42,502 bases of DNA from Flavobacteriales bacterium (GCA_002701365.1 NZUK01000009.1:1-42502); one strand, 5' to 3'; shown: positions 17,232-26,620, counted from the stretch's first letter. The notes: a model not told the origin generated them from the letters alone. Numbers and translations: made by a program.

Positions 17232-20200
17232 ATGATGAGAAAAATACTAATTACATTAATTTTATTTACAAGTATTCAAACTTTTTCACAACAAATAAGT
17301 GGACTTGTAACAGATGAGAAAACCGGAGAAGCCCTAATAGGCGCCAGTGTAATTAATTTAAATACAAATCAAGGAACCTCAACAGATTTTGATGGCCTTT
17401 TTACAATTGAGTATCAAACCTTACCTATAACAATTGAAGTGTCTTATATTGGATATGAAACATTAAAATTAAGTATTGAAGAAGTTCCACAAGAACAGTT
17501 GAAAATAGAATTATCTACAGACAAATTGATTCTAGACTTAATTACAATAACGGACTCTAGGTTAACAAAAAAATTAAAAGAATCTCCATTAACTGTCGAA
17601 GCAATGGATGTCACAGCAATTATTGAAGCACCGTCATCGACATTTTATGAGAGTATTGGGAATTTAAAAGGTGTTGACATAACTTCTGCCAGTCTAGGTT
17701 TTAAAATCATTAACACAAGAGGGTTTAATAGTACTTCCCCTGTCAGATCTTTGCAAATTATTGATGGTGTAGACAATCAATCACCAGGTTTAAATTTTTC
17801 TTTAGGAAATTTCCTTGGAACTACCGAACTTGACACCAAAGGTGTAGAAATTGTGGTAGGAGCCAATTCTGCTTTATATGGACCGAATGCTTTTAATGGT
17901 GTAATTGATATGACCACAAAAGATCCGTTCATGTTCCCAGGAACAAGCTATCAAATAAAAATGGGCGAAAGATCATTAATTGAAAATTGTTTTAGGCATG
18001 CAGATAGTACTCTTCTAAAAAATGACTTGGAATTTGGGTACAAATTCAACATTCAGCACATGAAGGCAAATGATTGGGAAGCTAGTAATATGAATGTAGC
18101 TTATGATAGTCCATCTAATCTAGATAACCCTGGTGGATATGACGCTGTTAATATTTACGGAGATGAATGGTTTAGAGAGTATGGTTTTTCACAGAATAAA
18201 CCCGGATTAGGCACAGTACATAGAACTGGCTACCTAGATTCAGATCTCGTTGATTATAATACCAATAATTTAAAATTTAACACTTCATTACATTTAAGAA
18301 AAAATGACAATGAATTTATTTACTCATTAAATTATGGGAATGGTACTACGATCTATCATGGAGACAATAGAATTAGTTTGAAAAATATTCAATTTTTACA
18401 AAATAGAATTGAATTTAGAAGAAAAGATAATTTTTTTATAAGACTATACGCAACCCATGAAGATGCTGGAGATTCATATGATGCAGTAGCTACTGCATCA
18501 TCAATTGTAAACGAGGGAGCAGAAGGAAAAGAGTGGATGTTAAAATACAGTAACTTTTGGAGTACAGAAATTCGTGACTTAATGGAAAACAACACCGACT
18601 GGAACTACATCTCATTTAACAACTGGGAGGGAAATGATGAATACTCCCCTGATTTAATTGGTTGGGAAACATATATTGACAATCTCTTTGAACAATATCC
18701 TGAAATTTTAGCAGAATATCATGCATTAGCAAGAGATTATGCTGATACCTACTCACTCAATCCAAACGGATTAATGGCACCTTTTATTTCTCCAAACTCT
18801 GCTGAGTTTGATAGTCTATTTCAATACTACACATCGAATACAAGATTTGATGAATATGGCAATTTTGTAGGGGGATCAAGATTTTATGATAAATCAAGTT
18901 TGTATCACCTTCAAATAGAAAAACAAATAAATACTTCGTTAGGAAATTTTATAATAGGAGGAAATTCAAGACTATATAGGCCAGATTCAAATGGATCAAT
19001 TTTTAATGACGGCTACGTAAGGTTACCCAATGGAATTGCTACTGACCAAAACGGCGATACTATTTATACAACGGAGTCTAGTGTCACATATGATCCAGTT
19101 ACAGGTCAGACGTATACACAAATTGACTCTGTTGCAGTAATTGATAGTATAACTCAAAAACTTTCTATTCAAAATTATGAGTTTGGGTTATATTTAGGAT
19201 ATAACAACAAAATTGTCGATGAAAAAATATTAATTAATGCAACTGCTAGAATAGATAAAAATGAAAATTTTGATTACCTATTCTCCCCTGCTGCATCACT
19301 AGTATTTAAACCAAACAAAAGAGATGTATTTAGAGTATCTCTGTCATCTGCTATTAGAAACCCAACACTAACTGATCAGTATTTTGATTATGATCAAGGT
19401 ATAGCTACTTTAAAAGGAAACATAAATGGTTTTGGATATGATGAATACTTTGTACAAATTGATTCCTTAATTGCTTATTTTGATGGTGATTATTATAATC
19501 CAGAGGCTTTAAGAGGTAGCTTTATGCAAGTAGATCCGATTCAACCTGAACAAGTAAAAACCCTCGAAACTGGTTTTAGAACAACATTGTTTGAAAAACT
19601 ATATATCGATGCTAGTTATTACTATTCCAGATATAAAAATTTTATTGGATATCAAATTGGAGCAACGTACGAAGATAAAAGCGAAGCATTTACAGATGAA
19701 AACGGTAACATTATACAATTAATAGCTACTCAAGCAGATGTTGATGATGGATTTGCTGACTTTGTTGGTCAAGAGATAGATAATCATTTAAATCCAGCAG
19801 AAGGAACTATAGATATATATAGAATAGCAGCAAATGCTCAAGGAATAGTAACTTCACAAGGATTTACTATTGGTCTTAATTATTACATGAATGAAAAAAC
19901 TGTACTAAATGGTAATTACTCATGGAATAAATTAATTAATGAAGATAGTAAAGATCCTATTGTTCCTGCTTACAACACACCCGAACATAAATTTAACTTA
20001 GGTATATCTCATAAATTGCTAATTGCCAACAATGAGTTTAATATTTCATGTAACTATAAATGGCAACAAGAATTTATTTTTGAAGGATCACCTCAATTTA
20101 CTGGATTAATTCCAAGCTATGGCCTTGTTGATGCACAAATTAATAAAAGTATTAAACTTAAAAACACATCTCCCACTTCTAATATGATGATTAAAATAGG

Positions 20201-20294
20201 AGCATCTAATCTACTTAACAATAAAATATACCAAACCTATGGTGGACCTGAAATTGGAAGATTAGGGTATATCTCTTTCACTTTTGACTTTTAA
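17232..20294 (+). CDS. TonB-dependent outer-membrane receptor, SusC-like N-terminus
   Basis: A TonB-energised outer-membrane transporter of 1020 aa. The signal peptide (about 1-20, ending TFSQ) is followed by a carboxypeptidase-regulatory-like domain (about 21-100: ISGLVTDEKTGEALIGASV, GTSTDFDGLFTI, VSYIGYETL), the plug (about 115-240: LKGVDITSA, NTRGFNS, RSLQIIDGVDNQSPG, GVEIVVGANSALYGPNAFNGVI) and a beta barrel ending in the aromatic YISFTFDF. The ligand is unknown; there is no SusD gene beside it. ATG at 17232 or 17235. It lies 17 bp after the LOG gene and upstream of two T9SS-exported proteins that might process or bind its substrate (inference). Confidence 0.93.
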   Translation: MMRKILITLILFTSIQTFSQQISGLVTDEKTGEALIGASVINLNTNQGTSTDFDGLFTIEYQTLPITIEVSYIGYETLKLSIEEVPQEQLKIELSTDKLILDLITITDSRLTKKLKESPLTVEAMDVTAIIEAPSSTFYESIGNLKGVDITSASLGFKIINTRGFNSTSPVRSLQIIDGVDNQSPGLNFSLGNFLGTTELDTKGVEIVVGANSALYGPNAFNGVIDMTTKDPFMFPGTSYQIKMGERSLIENCFRHADSTLLKNDLEFGYKFNIQHMKANDWEASNMNVAYDSPSNLDNPGGYDAVNIYGDEWFREYGFSQNKPGLGTVHRTGYLDSDLVDYNTNNLKFNTSLHLRKNDNEFIYSLNYGNGTTIYHGDNRISLKNIQFLQNRIEFRRKDNFFIRLYATHEDAGDSYDAVATASSIVNEGAEGKEWMLKYSNFWSTEIRDLMENNTDWNYISFNNWEGNDEYSPDLIGWETYIDNLFEQYPEILAEYHALARDYADTYSLNPNGLMAPFISPNSAEFDSLFQYYTSNTRFDEYGNFVGGSRFYDKSSLYHLQIEKQINTSLGNFIIGGNSRLYRPDSNGSIFNDGYVRLPNGIATDQNGDTIYTTESSVTYDPVTGQTYTQIDSVAVIDSITQKLSIQNYEFGLYLGYNNKIVDEKILINATARIDKNENFDYLFSPAASLVFKPNKRDVFRVSLSSAIRNPTLTDQYFDYDQGIATLKGNINGFGYDEYFVQIDSLIAYFDGDYYNPEALRGSFMQVDPIQPEQVKTLETGFRTTLFEKLYIDASYYYSRYKNFIGYQIGATYEDKSEAFTDENGNIIQLIATQADVDDGFADFVGQEIDNHLNPAEGTIDIYRIAANAQGIVTSQGFTIGLNYYMNEKTVLNGNYSWNKLINEDSKDPIVPAYNTPEHKFNLGISHKLLIANNEFNISCNYKWQQEFIFEGSPQFTGLIPSYGLVDAQINKSIKLKNTSPTSNMMIKIGASNLLNNKIYQTYGGPEIGRLGYISFTFDF

Positions 20295-20318
20295 ATAATA
20301 TTTGCATTAATTAATTGG

Positions 20319-20348
20319 TTGCATCATTAGATATTATGTTTATCTTCG
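20319..20348 (+). promoter_or_regulatory. probable promoter of the T9SS hydrolase-like gene
   Basis: TTG at 20319-20321, a 19-base spacer and TATCTTCG at 20341-20348. The -7 box has one mismatch to TAnnTTTG. It sits in the 82-bp gap after the TonB receptor, 28 bases before the ATG at 20377. Confidence 0.4.
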
Positions 20349-20376
20349 TTGTAATTTAATTTAACCTAAAATAAAT

Positions 20377-22056
20377 ATGAAAAAATTACTACTATTATTT
20401 ACGTTTTTATTGGTTCTTTCATTCAACCAATATATTTCAGCGCAAGAAAGATACTTAGACAATATCTTTGAAGAAGTTGATGTTCAATCTGACATAGTAT
20501 ATGGAAACAATGTAACTGTGTTTCCAACCCTACTTGGTCAATCTCCAACAACACAAGATTTACTAATGGATATTTATACACCAAGTGGTGATACTGAGAC
20601 TAATCGACCTGCTGTTGTTTTAATTCACACTGGTAGCTTTTTACCAGCAATATTAAATGGTCAAGCTACAGGTAGCAAGACTGATAATTCAATTGTTGAA
20701 CAGTGTATGCAATTTGCAAAAAAAGGATATGTTGCAGTTGCTATTTCATATAGACTTGGATGGAATGCTACGTCAAGTAGTGAAGATGTAAGAAGAAGAA
20801 CACTAATACAAGCTGCGCTAAGAGGATTACAAGATACGCGAACTGCTGTTAGATTTTTACGAAAATCAGTTGAAGAAGGTAATCCATATGGTCTTTCTTG
20901 TCAAGTTGCTGTTGGGGGACTTGGTACTGGAGCTTATGTTTCTCTAGCTGCTGCCACCTTAAATGATTATGACACAGAGCTAACACTGCCAAAATTTATG
21001 GATACATCAATGGATATAGATGGCGACGGAGTAAATGATGCAGTTCCGTATATTAATACAGACTGGCTCGGTGATTTAAATGGTACATCTATGGGTGTAT
21101 TACCTGCATTAGATCTAGATGGAGATGGAACTCCTGAAGCAACTGATGTTACAATGTGTTTGCCTAACCATGTTGGTTATAGCTCATCAATTGATATGGC
21201 ATTTAATATAGGCGGGGCATTACCTGATAGTTCTTGGATCAACCCAGGAGAAGCGCCAATTGCAAGTATGCATTGTTATTTAGATGAATTTGGACCATAT
21301 GAAATTGGAGACATTATCGTGCCTACAACAAATGAATTTGTTTTAGAAGCTCATGGATCACAAGTTGTTCAAAGAATTTCTACAGAAAATGGTAATAATA
21401 ATGCTTTTGAAGGATTAAGTATGGTTGTCAATGACACTTGGTATGAAAATGGTGATGGTGCGGCAAATTCTGCACTTCAAGTTCAGGCTAACAATCAGTT
21501 TGGAAGCCCGTTGTTTGATGATGAAGGGAACCCAGTTTGGTTATTTGAAGGTCATGATGTATATCCAGGATTATTTCCTATCGTAGCTCCTAGAGGAGAT
21601 GAGTTAACTGCAGATGATTGTGATAATTGTGGACAAAGTGCTACTTCTTGCTTATTACCGTGGGCACAGCAAGGCTCTCCATGGGACTGGTGGAACAATG
21701 ATCCTACCGATCCTGCTGGATACCCTCAGTTAGCTACAGGAAATCCATTAGCTCCTGAAGGAATAACTGCTGAAACATACGCATGTACAGCAACTGATGA
21801 TAATCCCGACATGTCAGAAGAAAAGGGATTAGCCTTTGCTAATATGATACAAGAATTTATTTGTCCAAGAATACATGCCGCACTTGACTTAGATTCTGAA
21901 TCAAATACCTGCGGTATAAATGACAATAAATTAAATAGACAAGTAATAAAAACTGTTGATATAACAGGTAGAAGCATTGATGCTAATTCAAATAATACAG
22001 TTACTTTTTTCTTATATGATGACGGTAGTATTGAAAAAAAATGTCTAATTAAATAA
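20377..22056 (+). CDS. T9SS-exported alpha/beta-hydrolase-like protein, catalytic serine apparently absent
   Basis: A 559-aa secreted protein with a signal peptide ending ISAQ (about residue 23). Residues of about 55-200 follow the esterase/carboxylesterase fold: LMDIYTPSG, RPAVVLIHTGSF (oxyanion-hole region), KKGYVAVAISYRLGW, ALRGLQDTRTAVRFLRKS and then VAVGGLGTGAYVSLAAATL. The nucleophile elbow, normally GxSxG, reads G181-L-G183-T-G185, so the serine position is glycine. Two DxDGDG calcium loops lie at about 213-218 and 246-251 in an insertion. The last 35 residues (KTVDITGRSID ... FFLYDDGSIEKKCLIK) look like a T9SS sorting tail. The activity is uncertain: it could be a binding protein or use another nucleophile. 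It probably shares a transcript with the FAS1-like gene 1 bp downstream. Confidence 0.75.
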   Translation: MKKLLLLFTFLLVLSFNQYISAQERYLDNIFEEVDVQSDIVYGNNVTVFPTLLGQSPTTQDLLMDIYTPSGDTETNRPAVVLIHTGSFLPAILNGQATGSKTDNSIVEQCMQFAKKGYVAVAISYRLGWNATSSSEDVRRRTLIQAALRGLQDTRTAVRFLRKSVEEGNPYGLSCQVAVGGLGTGAYVSLAAATLNDYDTELTLPKFMDTSMDIDGDGVNDAVPYINTDWLGDLNGTSMGVLPALDLDGDGTPEATDVTMCLPNHVGYSSSIDMAFNIGGALPDSSWINPGEAPIASMHCYLDEFGPYEIGDIIVPTTNEFVLEAHGSQVVQRISTENGNNNAFEGLSMVVNDTWYENGDGAANSALQVQANNQFGSPLFDDEGNPVWLFEGHDVYPGLFPIVAPRGDELTADDCDNCGQSATSCLLPWAQQGSPWDWWNNDPTDPAGYPQLATGNPLAPEGITAETYACTATDDNPDMSEEKGLAFANMIQEFICPRIHAALDLDSESNTCGINDNKLNRQVIKTVDITGRSIDANSNNTVTFFLYDDGSIEKKCLIK

Positions 22057-22057
22057 G

Positions 22058-22783
22058 TTGAAAAAATTATTAAAAATAATATTATTAACATCTTCAATAG
22101 GGTTCTCACAAAATTGTGAGAACTCTATTTTAGATGAGATATCAATTAATGAAAATGTTAATCAATATTTTCAAATTGCACTATCATTAAATCTGGATGA
22201 CTTAAGCTTTCTAGATGATTGTGATGGTGATATAAATTATACAATGTTTGCACCGGGTGTTGATGTTCCTACTGCATCAGTGGCTCCATTGGTAGGTTCT
22301 ACAACAGATATGATAGATTTAATACTGCATTATATACATGAAGAAGAATTAGACTTTCAAACTACAAATATTACTGGTGATTTTATTATGTTGGATGAAA
22401 ATTATATCAATATAGACAGTGATCCGTTAGCAGGATTTATTAACGACAATGTAAGTATATTAAACCATTTATCACCTATTTGTGCATGTAATGGTGTGAT
22501 TTACACAATTGATAACTTAATTTGGCCACCTAACATAGGATTAGATGATGAATTAGATCAAAAGATCTCCATATATCCAGTTCCAACTAAACATGTCTTA
22601 AATGTATCCGGATATGACCATGGTGGAATTTTAAAAATAATCAACAACCATGGAGTAACTATTTATTCACAAAGAATAGAAAATCATATAGAAATAGATA
22701 TATCTAACTACCGTTCTGGACTATACTTTATTGATTTTAAATCTAAACATTCTCACTTTACTGAATCTGTAATTATTAATTAA
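22058..22783 (+). CDS. FAS1 (fasciclin)-like protein with T9SS type A sorting domain
   Basis: A 241-aa secreted protein. The start is a TTG at 22058, one base after the upstream stop; it gives MKKLLKIILLTSSIGFSQ, a good signal peptide, and no ATG gives one. Residues of about 30-165 resemble a FAS1 adhesion domain (FQIALSLNLDDL, YTMFAPGVDVPTA, MIDLILHYIHEEEL, ICACNGVIYTIDNLIWPP). Residues of about 175-241 are a T9SS type A sorting domain (ISIYPVPTKHVLNVSG ... DISNYRSGLYFIDFKS). It is thus probably a surface adhesin, tightly coupled to the hydrolase-like gene. It converges on the next gene with 4 bp between the stops. Confidence 0.8.
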   Translation: MKKLLKIILLTSSIGFSQNCENSILDEISINENVNQYFQIALSLNLDDLSFLDDCDGDINYTMFAPGVDVPTASVAPLVGSTTDMIDLILHYIHEEELDFQTTNITGDFIMLDENYINIDSDPLAGFINDNVSILNHLSPICACNGVIYTIDNLIWPPNIGLDDELDQKISIYPVPTKHVLNVSGYDHGGILKIINNHGVTIYSQRIENHIEIDISNYRSGLYFIDFKSKHSHFTESVIIN

Positions 22784-22787
22784 AGAT

Positions 22788-24020
22788 TTAATTGTCTGTG
22801 TCTAGATTTTTTCTATAAGTCACATTACCATTTTCATTATAAGATTCAAAAGTTAAAATTCTATTATTTCTTTGTCCAGAAATTTTTATTAATGAATAGG
22901 AATTATCTGAAATTGATGGAAAGTTAAATTCACTAATTAATTGAGTACCACCATTAGTGTGATTAGTAAAATCATATATATTCATTTTTGTTAAAGGTTC
23001 ATTCATATTGACATCTTCTCCAAGATCAATATTATTGTTAAACGAACTGCTAACAAGAATTAAACCATCAATTTGTGCTATACTAAGTTTATTTAAAAAA
23101 TAATTAAATTCATCTTGATAATTTAAAAATGAATCATCTGAACTAAAAGTAAAAGGAACTGGACTGGCAATTATTTTAAAACTAGAATTAGTTGTTTTTA
23201 TGTCTTGAAACAGTCTATCGATCTGCTTGTGACCATAAAGCGTAGTATCCGTGATAAATGTTCTTGAATCTAACAAGAATAAATCTACATCATTATAATT
23301 AAATTTTTGATAAGTTCCATAATCAAAATATGTATAATTATAAGTTTTCTTTAAAGAGTTTGGCCAAAATAGATCAAAAACAAAATGTGCAGAATCTTTT
23401 AAAGAAAAGTTAGAAGTTGAAGAAAAGCCACAATCAGAGACTCCCCAAGTAGCAATCTGAGGAGTTGAAGTCATAAAATCATTTAAATCAGTTTTCTTTC
23501 TAATATTGATATAATTATCAATCATATTATCAATAGATGTCGATGAAGAAAAAGAGGTATATCCACCTAACCAAACCATAAAATCAGATTTAGTATTTGT
23601 CATATGCTTAAATATACCATTAGAAAAACCCATATTTGAACCAAGTAAAAACTGGATGTCATCTAAATGCGGTCTACTAGTGAATAAATCAATTTCTTTT
23701 ACAAATACATCATCAACAAAAACTGAAATTAAATACTCCATATTAGAAACTAAGTCATCTAAAATAATTTTAAAAGGAAACTCGTTTAAATCATGGACAT
23801 TGACAACATCAAAATTATATTCTAATAAATTATCATTATTATAATCTCTTATATCTAAATGTATATTAGTAGCACTTGAATCTAGTAAAAACCAAATTTG
23901 TGTGCCATAAGAATCTACATATGTACAAAATGGACCAGAGAGAACTTTATTAGATTGAGAAAAGGCACATACATTGGTCAATAATAAGCTAGCTAAAATA
24001 TAGTTTTGAAGAGACTTCAT
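22788..24020 (-). CDS. PhoD-like phosphatase fold lacking the usual metal ligands
   Basis: A 410-aa secreted protein (signal peptide about 1-21, ending AFSQ). An N-terminal beta-sandwich (about 25-115) precedes a PhoD-like metallophosphatase domain (about 123-330) recognisable by order: FLLGSNMGF, SDFMVWLGG (canonical LGD), TPQIATWGVSDCG (canonical WDDHDxG), FLLDSR (about 248-253), GHKQIDRL and FKIIASPVPF, and GLILVSSSFN where SGDRH is expected. The aspartates and histidines that bind the metals are thus replaced at three sites, suggesting a non-catalytic relative. It lies 14 bp after the dual immunophilin gene and is the last member of that operon. No sorting tail is clear at the C-terminus. 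Confidence 0.65.
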   Translation of the reverse strand: MKSLQNYILASLLLTNVCAFSQSNKVLSGPFCTYVDSYGTQIWFLLDSSATNIHLDIRDYNNDNLLEYNFDVVNVHDLNEFPFKIILDDLVSNMEYLISVFVDDVFVKEIDLFTSRPHLDDIQFLLGSNMGFSNGIFKHMTNTKSDFMVWLGGYTSFSSSTSIDNMIDNYINIRKKTDLNDFMTSTPQIATWGVSDCGFSSTSNFSLKDSAHFVFDLFWPNSLKKTYNYTYFDYGTYQKFNYNDVDLFLLDSRTFITDTTLYGHKQIDRLFQDIKTTNSSFKIIASPVPFTFSSDDSFLNYQDEFNYFLNKLSIAQIDGLILVSSSFNNNIDLGEDVNMNEPLTKMNIYDFTNHTNGGTQLISEFNFPSISDNSYSLIKISGQRNNRILTFESYNENGNVTYRKNLDTDN

Positions 24021-24034
24021 TAAAATTTTATTAA

Positions 24035-25033
24035 TTATAAAATATCAACTAGTTCAACATCAAAAATTAATATTGATCCAGGAGGAATTGGTCCGACAGC
24101 TCTATCACCATAAGCTAAATCAGGTGGTATTATTAATTTAGCCTTTCCTCCAACCTTAAGTAAACTTATTCCTTCGTCCCAGCCTTTAATTACTCGACCT
24201 TGACCGATAGGAAAAGTAATCGGCTCTCCTCTATCATGAGAAGAATCAAATTTAGTTCCATTAAGTAAATATCCAGTATAGTGAACAGATACATTTTTAC
24301 CTGGTGAAGGATTTTCCCCACTACCCTCTTTTTCGATAATATATTGTAAACCACTAGATGTTGTTTTGGCACCTGAAGTTATTTCTTTTAATTGTTCGAT
24401 AATTAAAGCTTTTTTCTCTTCTTCAGCTTTTTTACTCTCATTCATTTTGGCATTAAATACTTCAAGAGCATTAAACTTTTTTGCTGCAGAACCTTCTCTA
24501 ATAATTATCACCTTTTGAATCATATCATCTTGAACAATTGAATTAATAACACTTTGGCTACTCTCATTGGCAACCTTGCCAAAAACAGAGTGTTTACCAT
24601 CTAACCAAGGTGTTTCTTTGTGTGTGATAAAGAATTGAGAGCCGTTAGTGTTTGGCCCCGAATTTGCCATAGATAGAATACCAGGACCATCATGTTTTAA
24701 GTCAGGGTGGAATTCATCGGCAAATTTATAACCAGGATCACCTGTACCATTACCCAGAGGACAACCTCCTTGGATCATAAAATCATCGATAACACGATGA
24801 AATTTTAAATCATCATAAAAAGGTTTTTTTGACTCTGGAATTAGACCTTCTGCCAAACATATAAAGTTTGCAACAGTCAGAGGTGTTTTATCATAAAAAA
24901 GATTAATCATGATGTCACCTTTATTTGTAGTTATTTTTGCATACATACCATCATTTAATTTTGTTCCTGTGCAAGATATAAACAAAAAACTTAAAACAAT
25001 AGTAATTGTATTTATAAGAGCTATTTTTTTCAT
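24035..25033 (-). CDS. dual-domain peptidyl-prolyl isomerase lipoprotein (cyclophilin-FKBP)
   Basis: A periplasmic lipoprotein (SFLFISC, Cys21) with two complete prolyl isomerase domains. The cyclophilin domain (about 28-180) has [15 protein letters not shown] with the catalytic arginine at about 80, [15 protein letters not shown] and [13 protein letters not shown] charged linker (about 190-222) follows. The FKBP domain (about 228-332) has [31 protein letters not shown] (W285) and [10 protein letters not shown]. The two-family order cyclophilin then FKBP matches the known CFBP class of immunophilins. It overlaps the GldI-like gene by 4 bp (ATGA at 25030-25033), so the two folding factors are coupled. 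Confidence 0.93.
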   Translation of the reverse strand: MKKIALINTITIVLSFLFISCTGTKLNDGMYAKITTNKGDIMINLFYDKTPLTVANFICLAEGLIPESKKPFYDDLKFHRVIDDFMIQGGCPLGNGTGDPGYKFADEFHPDLKHDGPGILSMANSGPNTNGSQFFITHKETPWLDGKHSVFGKVANESSQSVINSIVQDDMIQKVIIIREGSAAKKFNALEVFNAKMNESKKAEEEKKALIIEQLKEITSGAKTTSSGLQYIIEKEGSGENPSPGKNVSVHYTGYLLNGTKFDSSHDRGEPITFPIGQGRVIKGWDEGISLLKVGGKAKLIIPPDLAYGDRAVGPIPPGSILIFDVELVDIL

Positions 25034-25569
25034 TCTTTAATTTTTAATAATTGAACATTTAATAATAACGTGGAATAAGGAGGAACTATTTTACCATATC
25101 CTGACATTCCAAAACCTAAGTACGAAGGTATTACAATCTTTGCTTTATCACCAGTTTTCATACGTTTTATTGCATAATTAAGTCCTCTCATTTGTTTTGA
25201 ATAACCTATTTGAAACGAGATTGTGTCAATTAAAATATCATCATTAATAAGATTATGATCTTCAAATAGCACGCAATTGTAGGCTACTAATACGTTATCA
25301 CCATCTTTAGGTTTATTGTCAATTTCTTGACTGTATGGATCAATGAATAATCTTATTCCACTTGAATCTTTAATAAAAAAATTAGTAGATTGTGTTAACA
25401 TTGAATCTATTTTATTTTCTTCGTTTTGAATAATAGTTCTATTTGCCTCTATAAATACATCTTTAGAAGCATCATATTCATGCATAACTCTAGATTGATA
25501 TCGTTTTGTACAAGAAAATAAAACAATAATAAATAAAAATATGGATATTCTAGACATTTGAAAAATCAT
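25030..25569 (-). CDS. GldI-like FKBP-type prolyl isomerase lipoprotein
   Basis: A lipoprotein of about 179 aa with the signal [11 protein letters not shown]. The C-terminal half (about 90-179) is an FKBP domain ([55 protein letters not shown]). Length, lipobox and the divergent FKBP match GldI, the gliding-motility-associated isomerase of Flavobacteriia; the usual FKBP tryptophan (xxGW) is leucine. Three in-frame ATGs (25578, 25569, 25557) are possible. 25569 forms an ATGA overlap with the nrnA stop; 25557 would give the tightest signal peptide. No other gld genes are present in the window, so a role in gliding or in T9SS protein folding is inference. Confidence 0.78.
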   Translation of the reverse strand: MIFQMSRISIFLFIIVLFSCTKRYQSRVMHEYDASKDVFIEANRTIIQNEENKIDSMLTQSTNFFIKDSSGIRLFIDPYSQEIDNKPKDGDNVLVAYNCVLFEDHNLINDDILIDTISFQIGYSKQMRGLNYAIKRMKTGDKAKIVIPSYLGFGMSGYGKIVPPYSTLLLNVQLLKIKE

Positions 25570-26546
25570 TGAAAACATGTTCTAACATAATCAAGAGCTT
25601 TATCTATGTTTCGATAATTCAAAAAACCACCAGCAGCATTCTTATGCCCTCCTCCATTAAAATATTTTTTTGCAAACATATTAACATCAAAATCACTTTG
25701 TGATCTGAACGATAATTTAATTCCATCTTTAAATTCAACTAAAAAAATGGAAATAGTAATATTTTTTAAACTTAAGGGAAAATTAACAAACCCTTCTGAG
25801 TCGCCTTTTTGATAATTGAATTCAATTAAATCTTTTTCCTTTAAAAAAATAATTGCAGCATTCTTTTCTTTTATCAATGTTAAATTATTCAAACAAACTC
25901 TTAATAAATCAAATCTTGATTTATTTTGATTGTCAAATAAATTATTATGAATAAGTGTATGATTAATGTCAAATTTCATCAAATAACTAATGACTTCATG
26001 TGTTTTCGAAGTGACGCCTGAGTATTTAAAACTACCAGTATCTGTCACAATACCTGTGTACAAGCAAGTTGCTATTTCTTGATTAAATCTACAATCTATT
26101 TCTTTTAAAAAGTCATGTATCAACTCTGCTGTAGATGCAATATTACTGTTCGATAAAACTTGATCGCAAAAATCATCTGGGTCTTGGTGGTGATCAATCA
26201 TAATTTTATATGATTGATTTTTTTGCAACACTACTTCCATAGTATCAACTCTATAAACTTTATTAAAATCTAAACAAAAAATGATATCAGATTGATTTAT
26301 TAGCTTATCAGATTCTTGCTCATTACCCTCGTAAATAAAAACATTATTATTGCCGGGTAACCATTTTAAATAATGTGGATAATCATTTGGGACTATAACA
26401 CTTACATCATGAAAAGAAGATAATGCATGGAACAAGGCTAAAGAAGATCCTAACGCATCACCGTCAGGCGATTTGTGGGTAGTAATAATAATATTTCTTC
26501 TTTGAGATAATTTTTTTTTAATAAGAGGATAATCAAAACTAAACAT
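25566..26546 (-). CDS. nrnA: NrnA-like DHH phosphoesterase (nanoRNase/pAp phosphatase)
   Basis: A cytosolic DHH/DHHA1 enzyme that degrades oligoribonucleotides and dephosphorylates 3'-phosphoadenosine 5'-phosphate. Motifs: THKSPDGDALGSSLAL (metal aspartates D28 and D30), IIFCLDFN, IMIDHHQDPDDF (the DHH motif), a mid-region TDTGSFKYSG and, in the DHHA1 domain, GGGHKNAAGG near the C-terminus. A length of 326 aa is normal. It is first in a minus-strand operon with the two isomerase genes and the PhoD-like gene, and divergent from ndk. Confidence 0.93.
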   Translation of the reverse strand: MFSFDYPLIKKKLSQRRNIIITTHKSPDGDALGSSLALFHALSSFHDVSVIVPNDYPHYLKWLPGNNNVFIYEGNEQESDKLINQSDIIFCLDFNKVYRVDTMEVVLQKNQSYKIMIDHHQDPDDFCDQVLSNSNIASTAELIHDFLKEIDCRFNQEIATCLYTGIVTDTGSFKYSGVTSKTHEVISYLMKFDINHTLIHNNLFDNQNKSRFDLLRVCLNNLTLIKEKNAAIIFLKEKDLIEFNYQKGDSEGFVNFPLSLKNITISIFLVEFKDGIKLSFRSQSDFDVNMFAKKYFNGGGHKNAAGGFLNYRNIDKALDYVRTCFQ

Positions 26547-26550
26547 AAAA

Positions 26551-26558
26551 CAAAAATA
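26551..26558 (-). promoter_or_regulatory. -7 promoter box of nrnA operon
   Basis: TATTTTTG on the minus strand matches TAnnTTTG and ends 4 bases before the nrnA ATG, implying a nearly leaderless transcript. No clear -33 element is seen. Confidence 0.45.
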
Positions 26559-26573
26559 ATATAAATTATGATA

Positions 26574-26604
26574 TTGCTAGATCGTCTTTTTTTAATTAAA
26601 TTCG
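26574..26604 (+). promoter_or_regulatory. possible ndk promoter
   Basis: TTG at 26574-26576, a 20-base spacer and TAAATTCG at 26597-26604, one mismatch from TAnnTTTG, 16 bases before the ndk ATG. This is weak evidence in AT-rich DNA. Confidence 0.3.
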
Positions 26605-26620
26605 ATCAAAATTTATTAAC

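Noticed and set aside
17232-20294. A SusCD polysaccharide-utilisation locus
   Set aside because: No SusD homolog, glycanase, sulfatase or regulator is adjacent; only the receptor half is present.
21726-22109. 127-codon minus-strand frame
   Set aside because: Antisense to the end of the hydrolase-like gene, which has a clear T9SS tail; no recognisable motif.
22778-22793. AATTAAA-GA-TTTAATT hairpin between two convergent genes as a terminator
   Set aside because: The stem is only A-T pairs and no T tract follows on either strand.
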